A program made the translations under genes and the position numbers. Under the pieces are notes generated by a model. That model was not told the origin of the DNA and made no database searches. It worked only from the letters and a program-made list of their open reading frames with translations. Source: Filobacillus milosensis (lineage in GTDB: Bacteria; Bacillota; Bacilli; Bacillales; Alkalibacillaceae). From it: a stretch of 64,000 nucleotides of DNA. Where the stretch lies: assembly GCF_004402015.1 (NCBI RefSeq), contig NZ_SOPW01000003.1, positions 124,001-188,000 of the forward strand, given 5' to 3'. Shown one piece after another: positions 1 to 9,412 of the stretch (the first letter of the stretch is position 1; each line of letters begins with the position of its first letter).

Positions 1-124
1 ATTAACCGTCTATTTTGGAGCAGTGGGTATTAAAAAAATGGGGGACGCGCTTAAAGTTGGACTGATAGCTGATTTTATTGGTATAATAGCATCGTTAGTC
101 ATATGTTACTTAATGTTCGGATAA
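1..124 (+). CDS. spmB: Spore maturation protein B, C-terminal end (partial)
   Basis: The window opens inside a reading frame (codons start at base 2) that ends with TAA at 122-124. The last 40 codons read TVYFGAVGIKKMGDA and then a hydrophobic helix ending in CYLMFG. This matches the C-terminus of SpmB, an integral membrane protein that acts with SpmA in spore core dehydration. Position supports the call, because spmA-spmB lies directly upstream of rluB and the res genes in Bacillus. The N-terminal part is outside the window, so nothing can be said about its completeness. Confidence 0.85.
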   Translation, partial: LTVYFGAVGIKKMGDALKVGLIADFIGIIASLVICYLMFG

Positions 125-139
125 TAGAAACAAAAGGGG

Positions 140-172
140 GAGCGTTAACTAAGGTTAACGCTCTTATCTTGT
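140..172 (+). terminator. Hairpin terminator after spmB
   Basis: A perfect 10-bp inverted repeat (arms 140-149 and 154-163, 4-nt loop) is followed by a T-rich stretch. It lies between the spmB stop and the rluB ribosome binding site. The T tail is interrupted, so read-through into rluB is possible. Confidence 0.6.
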
Positions 173-190
173 ATTGAAGGGTGATAAATT

Positions 191-931
191 ATGAATCAAA
201 AAGAGAGACTGCAAAAGGTGATCGCAAAAAGTGGTTATACATCAAGAAGAAAAGCTGAAGGTTTAATTACAGAAGGAAGAGTTAAAGTTAATCATAAAAA
301 AGTAACTGAATTAGGAACAAAGGTTGGACCGAATGATGTCGTTGAAGTAGATGGGATTCCATTGGAAAAAGAAGAGCCTATTTATATCATGCTTTATAAA
401 CCACGAGGCGTTATTTCAAGTGTAAGTGATGATCGTGGAAGAAAAGTAGTCGGTGATTTAATTAGTGAAGATATAGAAGAAAGACTATTTCCGGTTGGAC
501 GCCTGGATTATGACACTTCAGGGTTAATTCTATTAACGAATGACGGTGAATTTTCTCAAAAACTTATTCATCCGAAATATAAAATCAATAAAGTTTATAT
601 TGTAAAAGTTGAAGGGATTCCTAATAAAGAGGATCTTAAGGCATTAAAAAAGGGCGTTCACCATGAGGGTGAATATTTAAAATGTGTGAACAGCCGAATT
701 GTTAAAACAGATGCGAAAAAAGGCAAAAGTATTTTAGAATTAACGTTACAAGAAGGAAAAAATCGTCAGGTACGCCGTATGCTTGAGGCATTAGGTTATA
801 AAGTTGATAAATTAAAACGTGAACGCTTTGGCCCATTAACATTAGGTAATTTAAATCCGGGTGATTATCGCGAGTTAACACCACATGAAGTTAAACAGCT
901 TTTAGAATTAGCAGAAAAAAATGTTAAATAA
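191..931 (+). CDS. rluB: 23S rRNA pseudouridine synthase RluB
   Basis: This 246-residue protein belongs to the RsuA/RluB/E/F family, which converts a specific uridine of 23S rRNA to pseudouridine. An S4 RNA-binding domain covers about residues 3-60. The catalytic domain carries the family motif GRLDYDTSGLILLTNDG at about 103-119, with Asp106 as the expected nucleophile. The C-terminal motif EGKNRQVRRM is also typical. The ATG at 191 has a GAAGGGTG ribosome binding site. Length is normal. The gene sits between spmB and resA as in B. subtilis, where it was first named ypuL. Confidence 0.95.
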   Translation: MNQKERLQKVIAKSGYTSRRKAEGLITEGRVKVNHKKVTELGTKVGPNDVVEVDGIPLEKEEPIYIMLYKPRGVISSVSDDRGRKVVGDLISEDIEERLFPVGRLDYDTSGLILLTNDGEFSQKLIHPKYKINKVYIVKVEGIPNKEDLKALKKGVHHEGEYLKCVNSRIVKTDAKKGKSILELTLQEGKNRQVRRMLEALGYKVDKLKRERFGPLTLGNLNPGDYRELTPHEVKQLLELAEKNVK

Positions 932-997
932 TGTTCAAACATGCTTTATGTGACCTGAATTGTCAGTGTTATAATGGGCAGTGAAGGAGTGTTCCAG

Positions 998-1537
998 TTG
1001 TTTAAGAATAAAAAAGTCCGCTTAATATTTCGTACAGTAGTATTGACCGCTTTAATCGCAGCTACTATTGCTGTGATATATCTAAATTCTTTAAAGGATA
1101 ATCCGGTGCTAGCTGAAGGGGATGACGCTCCTAACTTTATGCTAGAACGCTTAGATAGTAATGAAGTTATTGAATTAGATCAGTTAAAAGGAAAAGGTGT
1201 AATGATCAACTTCTGGGCTACATATTGTGAACCTTGTAAAAAAGAGATGCCTTATATGGAAGAACTTTATAAGGAGTATCAAGATAAAGGTATCGAAATT
1301 GTAGCAGTTAGTGTTGATAAAAACAGAATGGTTATTGAGAACTTTTATAACCGTTTTGACCTGTCTTTTCCTTTAGTACATGATAAAAAAGGAACCATTA
1401 TGGAATTATATCAAGTTCAACCTTTACCAACTTCATTTTTCATTAATCCTGATGGAACAATTGAACGAGTGGTGAAAGGCCCATTAACATTAGATCGTTT
1501 AGAAACTTATTTTAAAGAAATATTACCTAAGAATTAA
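998..1537 (+). CDS. resA: Thiol-disulfide oxidoreductase ResA (cytochrome c maturation)
   Basis: ResA is a membrane-anchored extracytoplasmic thioredoxin-like protein. It reduces the haem-binding cysteines of apocytochromes c before ligation. A transmembrane anchor spans about residues 9-29 and the active-site motif CEPC is at 77-80. The longer frame from ATG 974 is unlikely to be the protein: AAGGAG at 984-989 lies 8 nt upstream of TTG 998, and that start gives the usual length (179 residues). A TATAAT at 970-975 overlaps the upstream ATG and may be the -10 of a promoter with a poor -35. Such a promoter would fit activation by ResD, which is inference. It is the first gene of resABCDE. Confidence 0.93.
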   Translation: MFKNKKVRLIFRTVVLTALIAATIAVIYLNSLKDNPVLAEGDDAPNFMLERLDSNEVIELDQLKGKGVMINFWATYCEPCKKEMPYMEELYKEYQDKGIEIVAVSVDKNRMVIENFYNRFDLSFPLVHDKKGTIMELYQVQPLPTSFFINPDGTIERVVKGPLTLDRLETYFKEILPKN

Positions 1538-1564
1538 AACAGAGAGTAACCGTGAGGGATTTTT

Positions 1565-3184
1565 ATGAAAAAAGTAAAATGTGAATGTGGTCATATAAAC
1601 CATGAGGGAACTGTTTTATGTGAAGCATGTGGTAAGCCTATTGAAGAAAACCAACACATCGATAATAATGATAAAAACAAATTACTAAACATGAGATATG
1701 ACGGAAGTGCAAGGCGGTCCCAAACTAAAAAAAGAACTATTGTTGACAAAACATGGGCCTTCTTTTCTTCAGTTAAAGTGGGTGTGTGGTTGATTGCATT
1801 AACATTAATCGCAGCGGCCCTCGGGACGCTTTACCCGCAGGAACAATTTAAGCAGTCACGATTACCATCTAGCCAATTTTATGAACAAGAGTATGGAATA
1901 ACGGGTAAAATATTCTATCAATTAGGGTTTCATAATTTATATAGTTCATGGTGGTTTATCACATTAGTTGCTTTAATAGGTATTTCACTTGTTATTTGTT
2001 CTATTGATCGTGTTATACCATTACATAGAGCACTAAAGAATCAAAAACCTAAGCGCCATGAAATCTTTGTGAAGAGACAGAGATTCTTTAGTGAAACAGA
2101 AGGTGTAAGTGATAAAGATCGAGAAATGTTAATTCAAAATTTAAAGAATAGACGATATAAAGTAAGAGAAGAAGATGGGCATATTCTGGCAGAAAAAAAT
2201 CGTTTTTCAAGGTGGGGACCTTATGTTAACCATATTGGCTTAATTATCATTTTAGTAGCCAGTATATTAAGAATGTTTGACTTCATGCATACAGAAGATT
2301 ATGTCTGGGTGCGTGAAGGTGAAACTAAAGTTGTCCCAACAACTGATCAACAATATTATATTAAAAATGAAAAGTTCATTTATGAAGTTTACGATCGTAA
2401 TGATGAAAGATTTCAGGAAGCATTAAAAAATGAAGAGTTTGATGTGCCTAGTAATTTTCAGACAAACGCAGTTGTCTATAAGGTGAAAGAAGAAGTCATT
2501 CCTGGTCAAGAACCTGAACTAGAAGAAGTAACTCGCGGTGAAATACGATTAAACCATCCACTAAAGTTTGATGGATATAGTGCTTATCAGTCGGGAACAC
2601 AGTTAAGAAGTGAATACGAAACAATTTCATTTAGCATTAAGAACAGCGATGGCCAAGATGTAGGTGACTTTAATTTCAAACCAAATGTTGATAAACGTAA
2701 ATACGAATTGAAAGATGGTTATAATGTTGTTGTAACCGATTATTACCCACAGTTCGAAATAACTGAAGAAGGTCCTTCATCTTCATCAAAATTTCCACGT
2801 AATCCAGGAATTATTTTTGAAGTAAATGGACCGAATGGTCATAGCGAACGATACTTTTATTTAAATGAAGATATAGTGGCTTTATCCGAAGACCAACAGT
2901 TTAATGTGAATTTAGAGGATACAAAGCTAATTACAGCATCTGGTCTAACTATTAAGAAAGATTTTTCTTTACCAGTATTTTTAGTAGGTGCCATCATATT
3001 TATGATTGGCGTCGCTCAAGGTCTTTACTGGCATCATCGTCGGGTGTGGTTGCATCCAACAGGTAATAAGGTGCTATTTGCAGGACATACCAACAAAAAC
3101 TGGTATGGATTGAAGAACGAAATTGAGCAAGCATTGGAGGGCACCAATATTAATATGGTTAATGATCAACAGGAGAAATTTTAG
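1565..3184 (+). CDS. resB: Cytochrome c biogenesis protein ResB (Ccs1)
   Basis: ResB is one half of the system II cytochrome c synthase and works with ResC to export haem and attach it to apocytochromes outside the membrane. The N-terminus has a small zinc-ribbon-like cluster (CECGH and CEACGKP), as in the B. subtilis protein. Transmembrane segments follow at about residues 75-92, 130-148 and 222-238, then a large extracytoplasmic domain, and a last helix near 475-493. At 539 residues it has the normal length. It starts at ATG 1565 after GTGAGGG, 27 nt beyond resA. Confidence 0.95.
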   Translation: MKKVKCECGHINHEGTVLCEACGKPIEENQHIDNNDKNKLLNMRYDGSARRSQTKKRTIVDKTWAFFSSVKVGVWLIALTLIAAALGTLYPQEQFKQSRLPSSQFYEQEYGITGKIFYQLGFHNLYSSWWFITLVALIGISLVICSIDRVIPLHRALKNQKPKRHEIFVKRQRFFSETEGVSDKDREMLIQNLKNRRYKVREEDGHILAEKNRFSRWGPYVNHIGLIIILVASILRMFDFMHTEDYVWVREGETKVVPTTDQQYYIKNEKFIYEVYDRNDERFQEALKNEEFDVPSNFQTNAVVYKVKEEVIPGQEPELEEVTRGEIRLNHPLKFDGYSAYQSGTQLRSEYETISFSIKNSDGQDVGDFNFKPNVDKRKYELKDGYNVVVTDYYPQFEITEEGPSSSSKFPRNPGIIFEVNGPNGHSERYFYLNEDIVALSEDQQFNVNLEDTKLITASGLTIKKDFSLPVFLVGAIIFMIGVAQGLYWHHRRVWLHPTGNKVLFAGHTNKNWYGLKNEIEQALEGTNINMVNDQQEKF

Positions 3185-3203
3185 TTAAGAAGGAGGGGAC
3201 GTC

Positions 3204-4391
3204 ATGGACTTATATACGATAAGCAGTAATTTCTTATTTGCTGCATTTATCTTATACCTAATTGGGACACTGTTTTTTGGAGCCACAATTGGGCAAAAAC
3301 GACAACAAAACATCAAGTCTAAGTCATCTAAGATTGCAATATCAATCACGATATTAGGTTTTACTGCGCATTTAAGTTACTTTATCATTAGGTGGTTTGC
3401 TTCAGGACATGCACCTGTTAGTAATATGTTTGAATTTATTGCGTTTTTTGGGATGATGCTTATTTTAGGTTTCATCATCATTTATTTTATTTATCGTGAA
3501 ACTGTACTTGGTTTATTTGCATTACCTATTGCGATTTTAATCATTGGATACGGGAGTATGTTTCCTAGAGAAATTTCACCTTTAGTTCCATCTTTGCAGT
3601 CTTATTGGTTAAAAATTCATGTAACGACTGCCGCGACTGGAGAGGCTATTTTATCTATTAGTTTTGTGGCTGGTCTAGTATACTTAATAGCAAAAGTTGA
3701 TCAAACCGTTCGCTCAAAACATACGACTTGGCTTGAAATTGTAATGTTCTTTATATTTGCAACTGCAGCATTTATTATTGTTACAACTACTTTTGAAGCG
3801 ATGAATTACCAATCTGTATTTACCCAGGAGCTTAATGAGAGCGTTCGTGATATTGAATATCATTTACCAGCACTAATTGAACCAAACAGTTCAGAGTTAA
3901 AAACAGAAGGAGCCTTTAGCACTGGGTTAGAGGCACCTGAGTGGATGCGTGGAGATGAAGCAGGGTCTAAACTTAACACGTTAATTTGGTCATTATTAGC
4001 AGGCTTTGTCTTATATGGTTTAACTCGTTTAATTTTAAGAAAACGTGTGGCAGCTGCCATTCAACCTAAATTGTCTAGAATTAATTTAGATAAAATAGAT
4101 GAAATTATTTACCGTTCAGTTGCTATTGGCTTTCCAGTATTTACGTTAGGTGCTTTAATATTTGCCTCAATTTGGGCTCAGGAAGCATGGGGACGTTTCT
4201 GGGGCTGGGATCCTAAAGAAGTTTGGGCTCTAGTAACTTGGTTATTCTATGCAGCGTTTTTACACCTTCGTTTAGGTGCAGGTTGGCACGGCGAAAAATC
4301 AGCATGGTTAGCTGTAATAGGTTTCACAATCATCATGATAAATCTCATTGTAGTAAATCTTATTTTAGCTGGCTTACATTCATATGCATAA
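3204..4391 (+). CDS. resC: Cytochrome c biogenesis protein ResC (CcsA)
   Basis: ResC is the haem-handling membrane subunit of system II cytochrome c synthase. It has several hydrophobic helices and the family's tryptophan-rich haem-binding motif, WGRFWGWDPKEVWAL, in the C-terminal third. A histidine in the segment LKIHVTTAATGEA and another in the C-terminal LHLRLGAGWHGEK could act as haem ligands, as is known for CcsA. The start at 3204 has a strong AAGGAGG site. It lies 19 nt after resB, so the two synthase subunits are made from one transcript. Confidence 0.95.
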   Translation: MDLYTISSNFLFAAFILYLIGTLFFGATIGQKRQQNIKSKSSKIAISITILGFTAHLSYFIIRWFASGHAPVSNMFEFIAFFGMMLILGFIIIYFIYRETVLGLFALPIAILIIGYGSMFPREISPLVPSLQSYWLKIHVTTAATGEAILSISFVAGLVYLIAKVDQTVRSKHTTWLEIVMFFIFATAAFIIVTTTFEAMNYQSVFTQELNESVRDIEYHLPALIEPNSSELKTEGAFSTGLEAPEWMRGDEAGSKLNTLIWSLLAGFVLYGLTRLILRKRVAAAIQPKLSRINLDKIDEIIYRSVAIGFPVFTLGALIFASIWAQEAWGRFWGWDPKEVWALVTWLFYAAFLHLRLGAGWHGEKSAWLAVIGFTIIMINLIVVNLILAGLHSYA

Positions 4392-4416
4392 TTCTATGTA
4401 GAAGGAGTTGTCTTGC

Positions 4417-5133
4417 ATGTCAGAACAAGCAAAGATCTTAGTTGTTGATGACGAAGAACGAATTCGTCGATTATTAAAGTTATATTTAGAGAGAGAAGAT
4501 TTCGAAATTGAAGAGGCTGAAGACGGAGAACAAGCTCTTCAAAAAGCATTGGAGACTGACTTTGATTTAATTTTATTAGACTTAATGCTTCCAGAAATGG
4601 ATGGCGTAGAGGTATGCACCAAACTACGAGAGCGTAAGGCAACACCAGTGATTATGTTAACAGCAAAAGGAGAAGAATCTAATAGAGTTCAGGGTTTCGA
4701 GGTAGGCGCAGATGATTATATTGTTAAACCATTTAGTCCTAGGGAAGTTGTTCTAAGGGTCAAAGCCTTATTAAGAAGAGCATCTTCAACTAAATACCTG
4801 AAAACTGATACTGATTCACATGATGTTATTGTTTATCCTCATTTAACTATTGATAAGGACGCTCATAGGGTTATTGCTGATGGCGTTCAAGTAAACTTAA
4901 CGCCTAAAGAGTATGAGTTACTTTATTATTTAGCCAAAACACCTGATAAAGTTTTCGATCGTGAAGAACTATTAAAAGAAGTTTGGGAATATGAATTTTT
5001 TGGAGATTTAAGAACTGTAGATACGCATGTGAAGCGATTAAGAGAAAAATTAAGCAAAGTGTCTGAAGATGCTGCGAGTATGATTGTTACCGTTTGGGGC
5101 ATCGGTTATAAATTTGAGGTTATTGATTCATAA
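4417..5133 (+). CDS. resD: Response regulator ResD
   Basis: An OmpR-family regulator of aerobic and anaerobic respiration, activated by ResE. The receiver domain has the acidic pocket at Asp11/Asp12, the phosphoacceptor Asp55 in LLDLMLPEMDG, and the conserved Lys in DDYIVKPF. A winged-helix DNA-binding domain occupies about residues 135-235. I place the start at ATG 4417, 9 nt after GAAGGAG (4401-4407), rather than at the in-frame TTG 4408. That gives 238 residues. In B. subtilis ResD controls resA, the cytochrome oxidase genes and the qcr operon, so QcrABC here is a plausible target. Confidence 0.95.
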   Translation: MSEQAKILVVDDEERIRRLLKLYLEREDFEIEEAEDGEQALQKALETDFDLILLDLMLPEMDGVEVCTKLRERKATPVIMLTAKGEESNRVQGFEVGADDYIVKPFSPREVVLRVKALLRRASSTKYLKTDTDSHDVIVYPHLTIDKDAHRVIADGVQVNLTPKEYELLYYLAKTPDKVFDREELLKEVWEYEFFGDLRTVDTHVKRLREKLSKVSEDAASMIVTVWGIGYKFEVIDS

Positions 5134-6878
5134 TGCTTTGGCGAAGTGTAGTCTTTAAACTTTGGCTAACTATAATTCTTTTAGTAGCCTTTGTTTTAAT
5201 GATTTTAACCGTATTATTACTAGAATTCTTTGAGAATTATTATGTGGAAGAAGCCGAAAAAAATTTAATGAATCAGGCGGAAAACGTATCTGTTGTCATT
5301 GATGAACATGAGGAAAAGACTTTAACAATGGATACCATTGATCAATTATTAGCACCTCAAACCCGGGTGACTGTATTCTTTAATGAACATCAGTATTGGC
5401 AAAACGAATTTGATGAAGCTCAAATACCTGCTATTGAACCAAGCTGGTTCGTAGGAAATGATCAAATTAATGAAGTTTTTAACTCTCAACAACCTGTTAA
5501 AAAGATAACAGATATACCAAATAGTAATTCTGAAATCATAATTGTTGGTGTGCCAACTGTCGATGAACAAGGTGCTATCTACATTTACCAATCATTAGAT
5601 GTTGTAGCAGAGACAACGACCAAAGCAACGCGTTTAATTTTGCTCGCTGCTACAATTGCAATTATTCTAACGACTATTTTTGCTTTCTTTTTATCCAGTC
5701 GTATTACAGCTCCGCTAATCAAAATGCGTAAGGTAGCCGGAGAACTGTCTCGAGGGGAGTTTCAAACGAAAGTCCCTGTGTTGACACATGATGAAATTGG
5801 TGAATTGGCGATTTCATTTAATCGTATGAGAAGACAATTGAACTACCATATTACAGCGTTAAATCAAGAGAAATCTCAGTTGTCAAGCATTTTAAAATCT
5901 ATGGCTGATGGAGTTATAACAGTTAACAATCAATTAGGAGTTATGTTAATTAATCCACCAGCAGAGCAATTTCTGGCTCAGTTAAACTTTGAAGACATCG
6001 ATCATGACTTTTCTTTACCTTTGGATTTAAGAGATGATTTTAAATATGTAATAGAGAATGAAGAAGAGTTTACAAAAGAGGTTGTAGCCCAAGGTCGAAA
6101 TTTTGTTTTAGTCTTAACACCTTTATATATTGAAGGTAAAGCTCGTGGAGCAGTAGGCATCATTCGTGATATGACTGAAGAAAGACAATTAGATAAGTTA
6201 CGTAAAGACTTTTTAGCGAACGTCTCACATGAATTAAGAACCCCAATATCAATGATGCAAGGTTATTCTGAAGCAATCGTCGATGATATTGCTGAATCGA
6301 AAGAAGAAAAACAAGAGCTAGCAAGAATTATTTATGATGAATCTTTAAGAATGGGCAGATTAGTTAATGAATTACTTGATTTAGCTCGAATGGAAGCAGG
6401 GCATATCAGTATTCAGAAAGAGCCCGTTTCAGTTAAGCCTTATGTTGAACGCATTATAAAGAAATTCCATACAATTATGGAAGAACAGAACATTAAATTA
6501 GAGAAAAAGATTCCTATAGATTTAACTTATTCATTTGACCCAGATCGAATTGAACAAGTATTAACTAATTTAATTGATAACGCGTTAAGACATACACCTA
6601 AAGACGGTAAGTTATCTGTAATTATTGAAGAGGTTAATCAAGAAATGTTCGTGCATATTCAAGATAATGGATCTGGAATACCAGAAGAAGACTTGCCATT
6701 TATCTTTGAACGCTTTTATAAGAGTGATAAAGCAAGAACACGCAATGGTAAGAAAAAAGGAACCGGCCTAGGGTTATCTATTGCTAAACATATTGTTGAA
6801 GCCCATGGGGGAACGATTTATGCCAAAAGTAAAGAAAGTGAAGGTACAACTTTTATATTTACTATTCCTTTGAAATAA
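5133..6878 (+). CDS. resE: Sensor histidine kinase ResE
   Basis: This 581-residue membrane kinase pairs with ResD. It has transmembrane helices at about 9-31 and 167-189 flanking an extracellular sensor region. A HAMP linker follows at 190-242, then a PAS domain at about 250-350. The dimerisation domain holds the phosphorylated His366 in NVSHELRTP. The ATPase domain has the N box (TNLIDNALRHTP), the G1 box (DNGSGIPEED) and the G2 box (GTGLGLSIAKHIVE). Its ATG overlaps the resD stop by one base, which indicates translational coupling. A terminator follows the gene. Confidence 0.95.
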   Translation: MLWRSVVFKLWLTIILLVAFVLMILTVLLLEFFENYYVEEAEKNLMNQAENVSVVIDEHEEKTLTMDTIDQLLAPQTRVTVFFNEHQYWQNEFDEAQIPAIEPSWFVGNDQINEVFNSQQPVKKITDIPNSNSEIIIVGVPTVDEQGAIYIYQSLDVVAETTTKATRLILLAATIAIILTTIFAFFLSSRITAPLIKMRKVAGELSRGEFQTKVPVLTHDEIGELAISFNRMRRQLNYHITALNQEKSQLSSILKSMADGVITVNNQLGVMLINPPAEQFLAQLNFEDIDHDFSLPLDLRDDFKYVIENEEEFTKEVVAQGRNFVLVLTPLYIEGKARGAVGIIRDMTEERQLDKLRKDFLANVSHELRTPISMMQGYSEAIVDDIAESKEEKQELARIIYDESLRMGRLVNELLDLARMEAGHISIQKEPVSVKPYVERIIKKFHTIMEEQNIKLEKKIPIDLTYSFDPDRIEQVLTNLIDNALRHTPKDGKLSVIIEEVNQEMFVHIQDNGSGIPEEDLPFIFERFYKSDKARTRNGKKKGTGLGLSIAKHIVEAHGGTIYAKSKESEGTTFIFTIPLK

Positions 6879-6893
6879 CCTTTCAATTGAACC

Positions 6894-6937
6894 GCATTAT
6901 AGATAGCTCTTAGAAGTTGTCTATAATGCTTTTTTTG
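6894..6937 (+). terminator. Terminator of the res operon
   Basis: An 11-12 bp stem (left arm from 6894 with GCATTATAGA, right arm ending at 6929) is followed by seven or more T residues. It closes resABCDE and separates it from sigX. Confidence 0.85.
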
Positions 6938-6970
6938 ACTTTTGAATTCATATGATAGAATATATTTTGT

Positions 6971-6996
6971 TGTAACTTTTTTTAATACATATCGAC
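6971..6996 (+). promoter_or_regulatory. SigX-type (ECF) promoter of sigX-rsiX
   Basis: TGTAAC at 6971-6976 and CGAC at 6993-6996 are separated by 16 bases with a T-tract after the -35. This matches the known autoregulatory SigX recognition sequence (GTAAC about 16-17 bases before CGAC). It lies 25 bases before the sigX start, so sigX probably drives its own transcription. Confidence 0.75.
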
Positions 6997-7020
6997 TAAA
7001 TTAGTGAGAACGGAGGCTCG

Positions 7021-7554
7021 ATGATGAAAGATATCTTTCAAGAGCTGTATGAACAATATCACCAGGACTTATATCAATTTATTTTTTATATGGTAAAAGA
7101 AAAACAAGCTACTGAAGATTTAGTACAGGAAGTTTATATAAGAGTATTACAATCTTATGATTCATTCGAAGGCAAAAGTAGTCAAAAAACTTGGTTGTTC
7201 TCAATTGCTCGTCATGTAACTATAGACTTCTTCAGAAAACAAGGAAGACGAAAGAAACAAACTGCTGAAGGTTTTGACATGGATGAGCATGGTAATTTAT
7301 TGAGAGATGAACAGCCTACACCTCAAGAAATTGCTGAAAAAAGTGAGGAAATTAAAACGTTGTATAAATGTTTAGATGATTGTTCTGAAGATCAAAAAAT
7401 GGTTGTAATTCTTAGATATATACAACAAATGTCGATTAAAGAGACTGCTGATATACTTAATTGGACGTCAAGTAAAGTAAAAACAACTCAACATCGAGCA
7501 ATTCAAACTTTAAAAGAAAAAATGCTTCAAAGAGAAGGAGGGCATACAGAATGA
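7021..7554 (+). CDS. sigX: ECF RNA polymerase sigma factor SigX
   Basis: A 177-residue ECF (group 4) sigma factor. Region 2 includes TEDLVQEVYIRVLQSYDSF and the -10 recognition segment KTWLFSIARHVTIDFFRKQ. Region 4 contains the helix-turn-helix MSIKETADILNWTSSKVK for the -35. In B. subtilis SigX controls genes that modify cell-envelope charge and lipids, including dlt. GGAGG at 7012-7016 serves ATG 7021 or the ATG at 7024. The gene lies next to resE and overlaps the anti-sigma gene by four bases. A SigX-like promoter lies upstream. Confidence 0.92.
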   Translation: MMKDIFQELYEQYHQDLYQFIFYMVKEKQATEDLVQEVYIRVLQSYDSFEGKSSQKTWLFSIARHVTIDFFRKQGRRKKQTAEGFDMDEHGNLLRDEQPTPQEIAEKSEEIKTLYKCLDDCSEDQKMVVILRYIQQMSIKETADILNWTSSKVKTTQHRAIQTLKEKMLQREGGHTE

Positions 7555-8720
7555 AAAAACATGATGATAAATCAATAGAGCAATTATTATCTGAAATGCC
7601 CAATGTTCATGATGACAAATCTTTTGATGAATATTATAAAAATATATCAAAGCAGATTAACAATCAGCCAAAAGCGAAACAAAGAGGCTGGATTTTACCT
7701 GCATTAGCTTCTGCAGCTGCCTTGTTTTTAATGGTTATAGTAGGAATGCAATTAGTTAATACAAATGATACAGCAGACCAAGCCAACAGCATGGAAACGG
7801 CTGAACTCAGAAAAGAATTTAGTCCAGAATCAGAAGAAGGGTCAGCAGGCATTGCAATGGATGAAAATGAAACAAGTGATGAAGCTAAAGCAGGAATCAC
7901 TTCTAGTGAGGAATCAGGAATTGTCCAGTTGAGAGATCTATCATCAATGGTTCTAACTCAAGAAGAAACAGAAGGTAAAGAACTATCAACTTTTATCGTA
8001 CCTGATCAACAAGCCATGTATAGCGTGCCAATTACTGTTAATATTTCAAATAAGGATCCTTACGAAGTGTTTAATGAATACTCCTCGTATATTCAAAGTG
8101 AACAGTGGGGAGTTAGCACAGCAATCTTTAACAAAATGAAATATATTGGTATGAATAAACAGGAAGAACCTATTGTCCAAATAAGTGAAGATATTCAGGG
8201 TTCTTCTATGGAAAGAGCAGTTATTGAAGGATTAAGATATTTCGAAAGCTTAGGTCATGAAAAAGTCCAGATTCAAGACTCAGAAGGTAATGCAGTTGAG
8301 TTACCTCATATAGGGGATTTGACATATATAGAATTTAATCAGTCACCTAAAGTTTATAAATTATATGAAGCAAATGAAAATCAGAAGTTCTGGATTGAAA
8401 AAAAGATGAATAATCAATCAATTGATGAAGCGATTGAAGAACTTAAAGTTAATGAAAAAGATTTTAACGTTACTGCACCTGTACCTGATTATATAAATCT
8501 TGATTTAGAAGAAGATACTTCAACCTTAGTCATTACAATGACAAAACAACAGCATGACAGCTCTTCTGAAGAAATGATTTTTCTAATAGAAGGTATCTTA
8601 TTAACAGCTAAATCTTATGGTTTTGAAAAGGTGGAGTTTAATAATTTTGGAGTAAGTGAAATTGGTAAGTATGATTTAACTCAACCAATTAATGTGCCAG
8701 TTTATATTAATCCAAAATAA
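7551..8720 (+). CDS. rsiX: Anti-sigma-X factor RsiX, with duplicated C-terminal module
   Basis: This 389-residue protein is probably the membrane-bound inhibitor of SigX. The cytoplasmic N-terminus (1-45) would hold the sigma factor. One transmembrane helix spans about 47-69, and the rest should be outside the cell. The start ATGA overlaps the sigX stop. The extracellular part seems to have two related modules (about 200-260 and 320-388), each with a serine-rich turn, EG and then G-[HF]-EKV, resembling the GerMN fold. That family link is inference from pattern only. A terminator follows. Confidence 0.85.
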   Translation: MKKHDDKSIEQLLSEMPNVHDDKSFDEYYKNISKQINNQPKAKQRGWILPALASAAALFLMVIVGMQLVNTNDTADQANSMETAELRKEFSPESEEGSAGIAMDENETSDEAKAGITSSEESGIVQLRDLSSMVLTQEETEGKELSTFIVPDQQAMYSVPITVNISNKDPYEVFNEYSSYIQSEQWGVSTAIFNKMKYIGMNKQEEPIVQISEDIQGSSMERAVIEGLRYFESLGHEKVQIQDSEGNAVELPHIGDLTYIEFNQSPKVYKLYEANENQKFWIEKKMNNQSIDEAIEELKVNEKDFNVTAPVPDYINLDLEEDTSTLVITMTKQQHDSSSEEMIFLIEGILLTAKSYGFEKVEFNNFGVSEIGKYDLTQPINVPVYINPK

Positions 8721-8755
8721 ACTTAATAAAATTTCTTTAATTTACAGAATAGAAA

Positions 8756-8810
8756 TGCCTTACAACTATTGAGGGAATTACAGTCTCCCCAAACGTGTAA
8801 GGTATTTTTT
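8756..8810 (+). terminator. Terminator of sigX-rsiX
   Basis: Arms of the type CCTTACA/TGTAAGG enclose an inner GGGA/TCCC pair. The structure ends in a run of six T residues at 8805-8810. Confidence 0.75.
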
Positions 8811-8944
8811 GGTTTTGATATACTAAAAATTATTTAAAGAATGAAGAGGTATTGACTTGCATTTTGTTATTAATCTTGATGTAGTAAGGAAAGCAGGATT
8901 CATGGTAAAATGATATAAAAGGACAAATGGTGTGGGGGATTTCT

Positions 8945-9412
8945 GTGAATGAGGAGAAATTACGTTCAGCCCTATCAAACAAAATAAAAATGGTACGATC
9001 AGAATTTGATTATAATCAAGGTCAGATGGCGGATATACTAGGTGTCTCAAAGAAAACATTAGTTCAAATTGAGAAAGGGAGACAAATAGCGAGTTGGCCT
9101 GTGGTCGTAACATTTGCATGTATTTTTAGAGATAGCATGATCATTCAACAAGAGTTGGGAGAGCAGGATGTTGTACATTTTATCCAAGTCTTCGCACGTA
9201 AAAACATCGATTTACAAAAAGAGGGAAAAGTTCAGAATAATACATGGTGGAAAACGATTGATGAGCAAAATAGTTACATTCTTCAACGAAACGTAATCAG
9301 CCATTATTTTAGAATTGTTGATCAATTTGGTTATCGATTATTTAGTAGTTTTTATAAAAAAAGTGCGGTGAGACAGTTCAATGAAATAGTTAAAAATAAA
9401 AAAGATGACTAA
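8945..9412 (+). CDS. Orphan helix-turn-helix (XRE-like) protein
   Basis: A protein of about 155 residues with a Cro/C1-type helix-turn-helix near its N-terminus, around NQGQMADILGVSKKTLVQIE. The remaining 100 residues are not recognised. They contain many aromatic residues and no transmembrane helix. GTG 8945 has GGGGG 6 nt upstream. An alternative start is ATG 8927 with AAAGGA, which would add six residues. It lies alone between the rsiX terminator and the convergent ferredoxin gene. The likely role is a small transcription regulator, and its targets cannot be inferred from position. Confidence 0.7.
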   Translation: MNEEKLRSALSNKIKMVRSEFDYNQGQMADILGVSKKTLVQIEKGRQIASWPVVVTFACIFRDSMIIQQELGEQDVVHFIQVFARKNIDLQKEGKVQNNTWWKTIDEQNSYILQRNVISHYFRIVDQFGYRLFSSFYKKSAVRQFNEIVKNKKDD

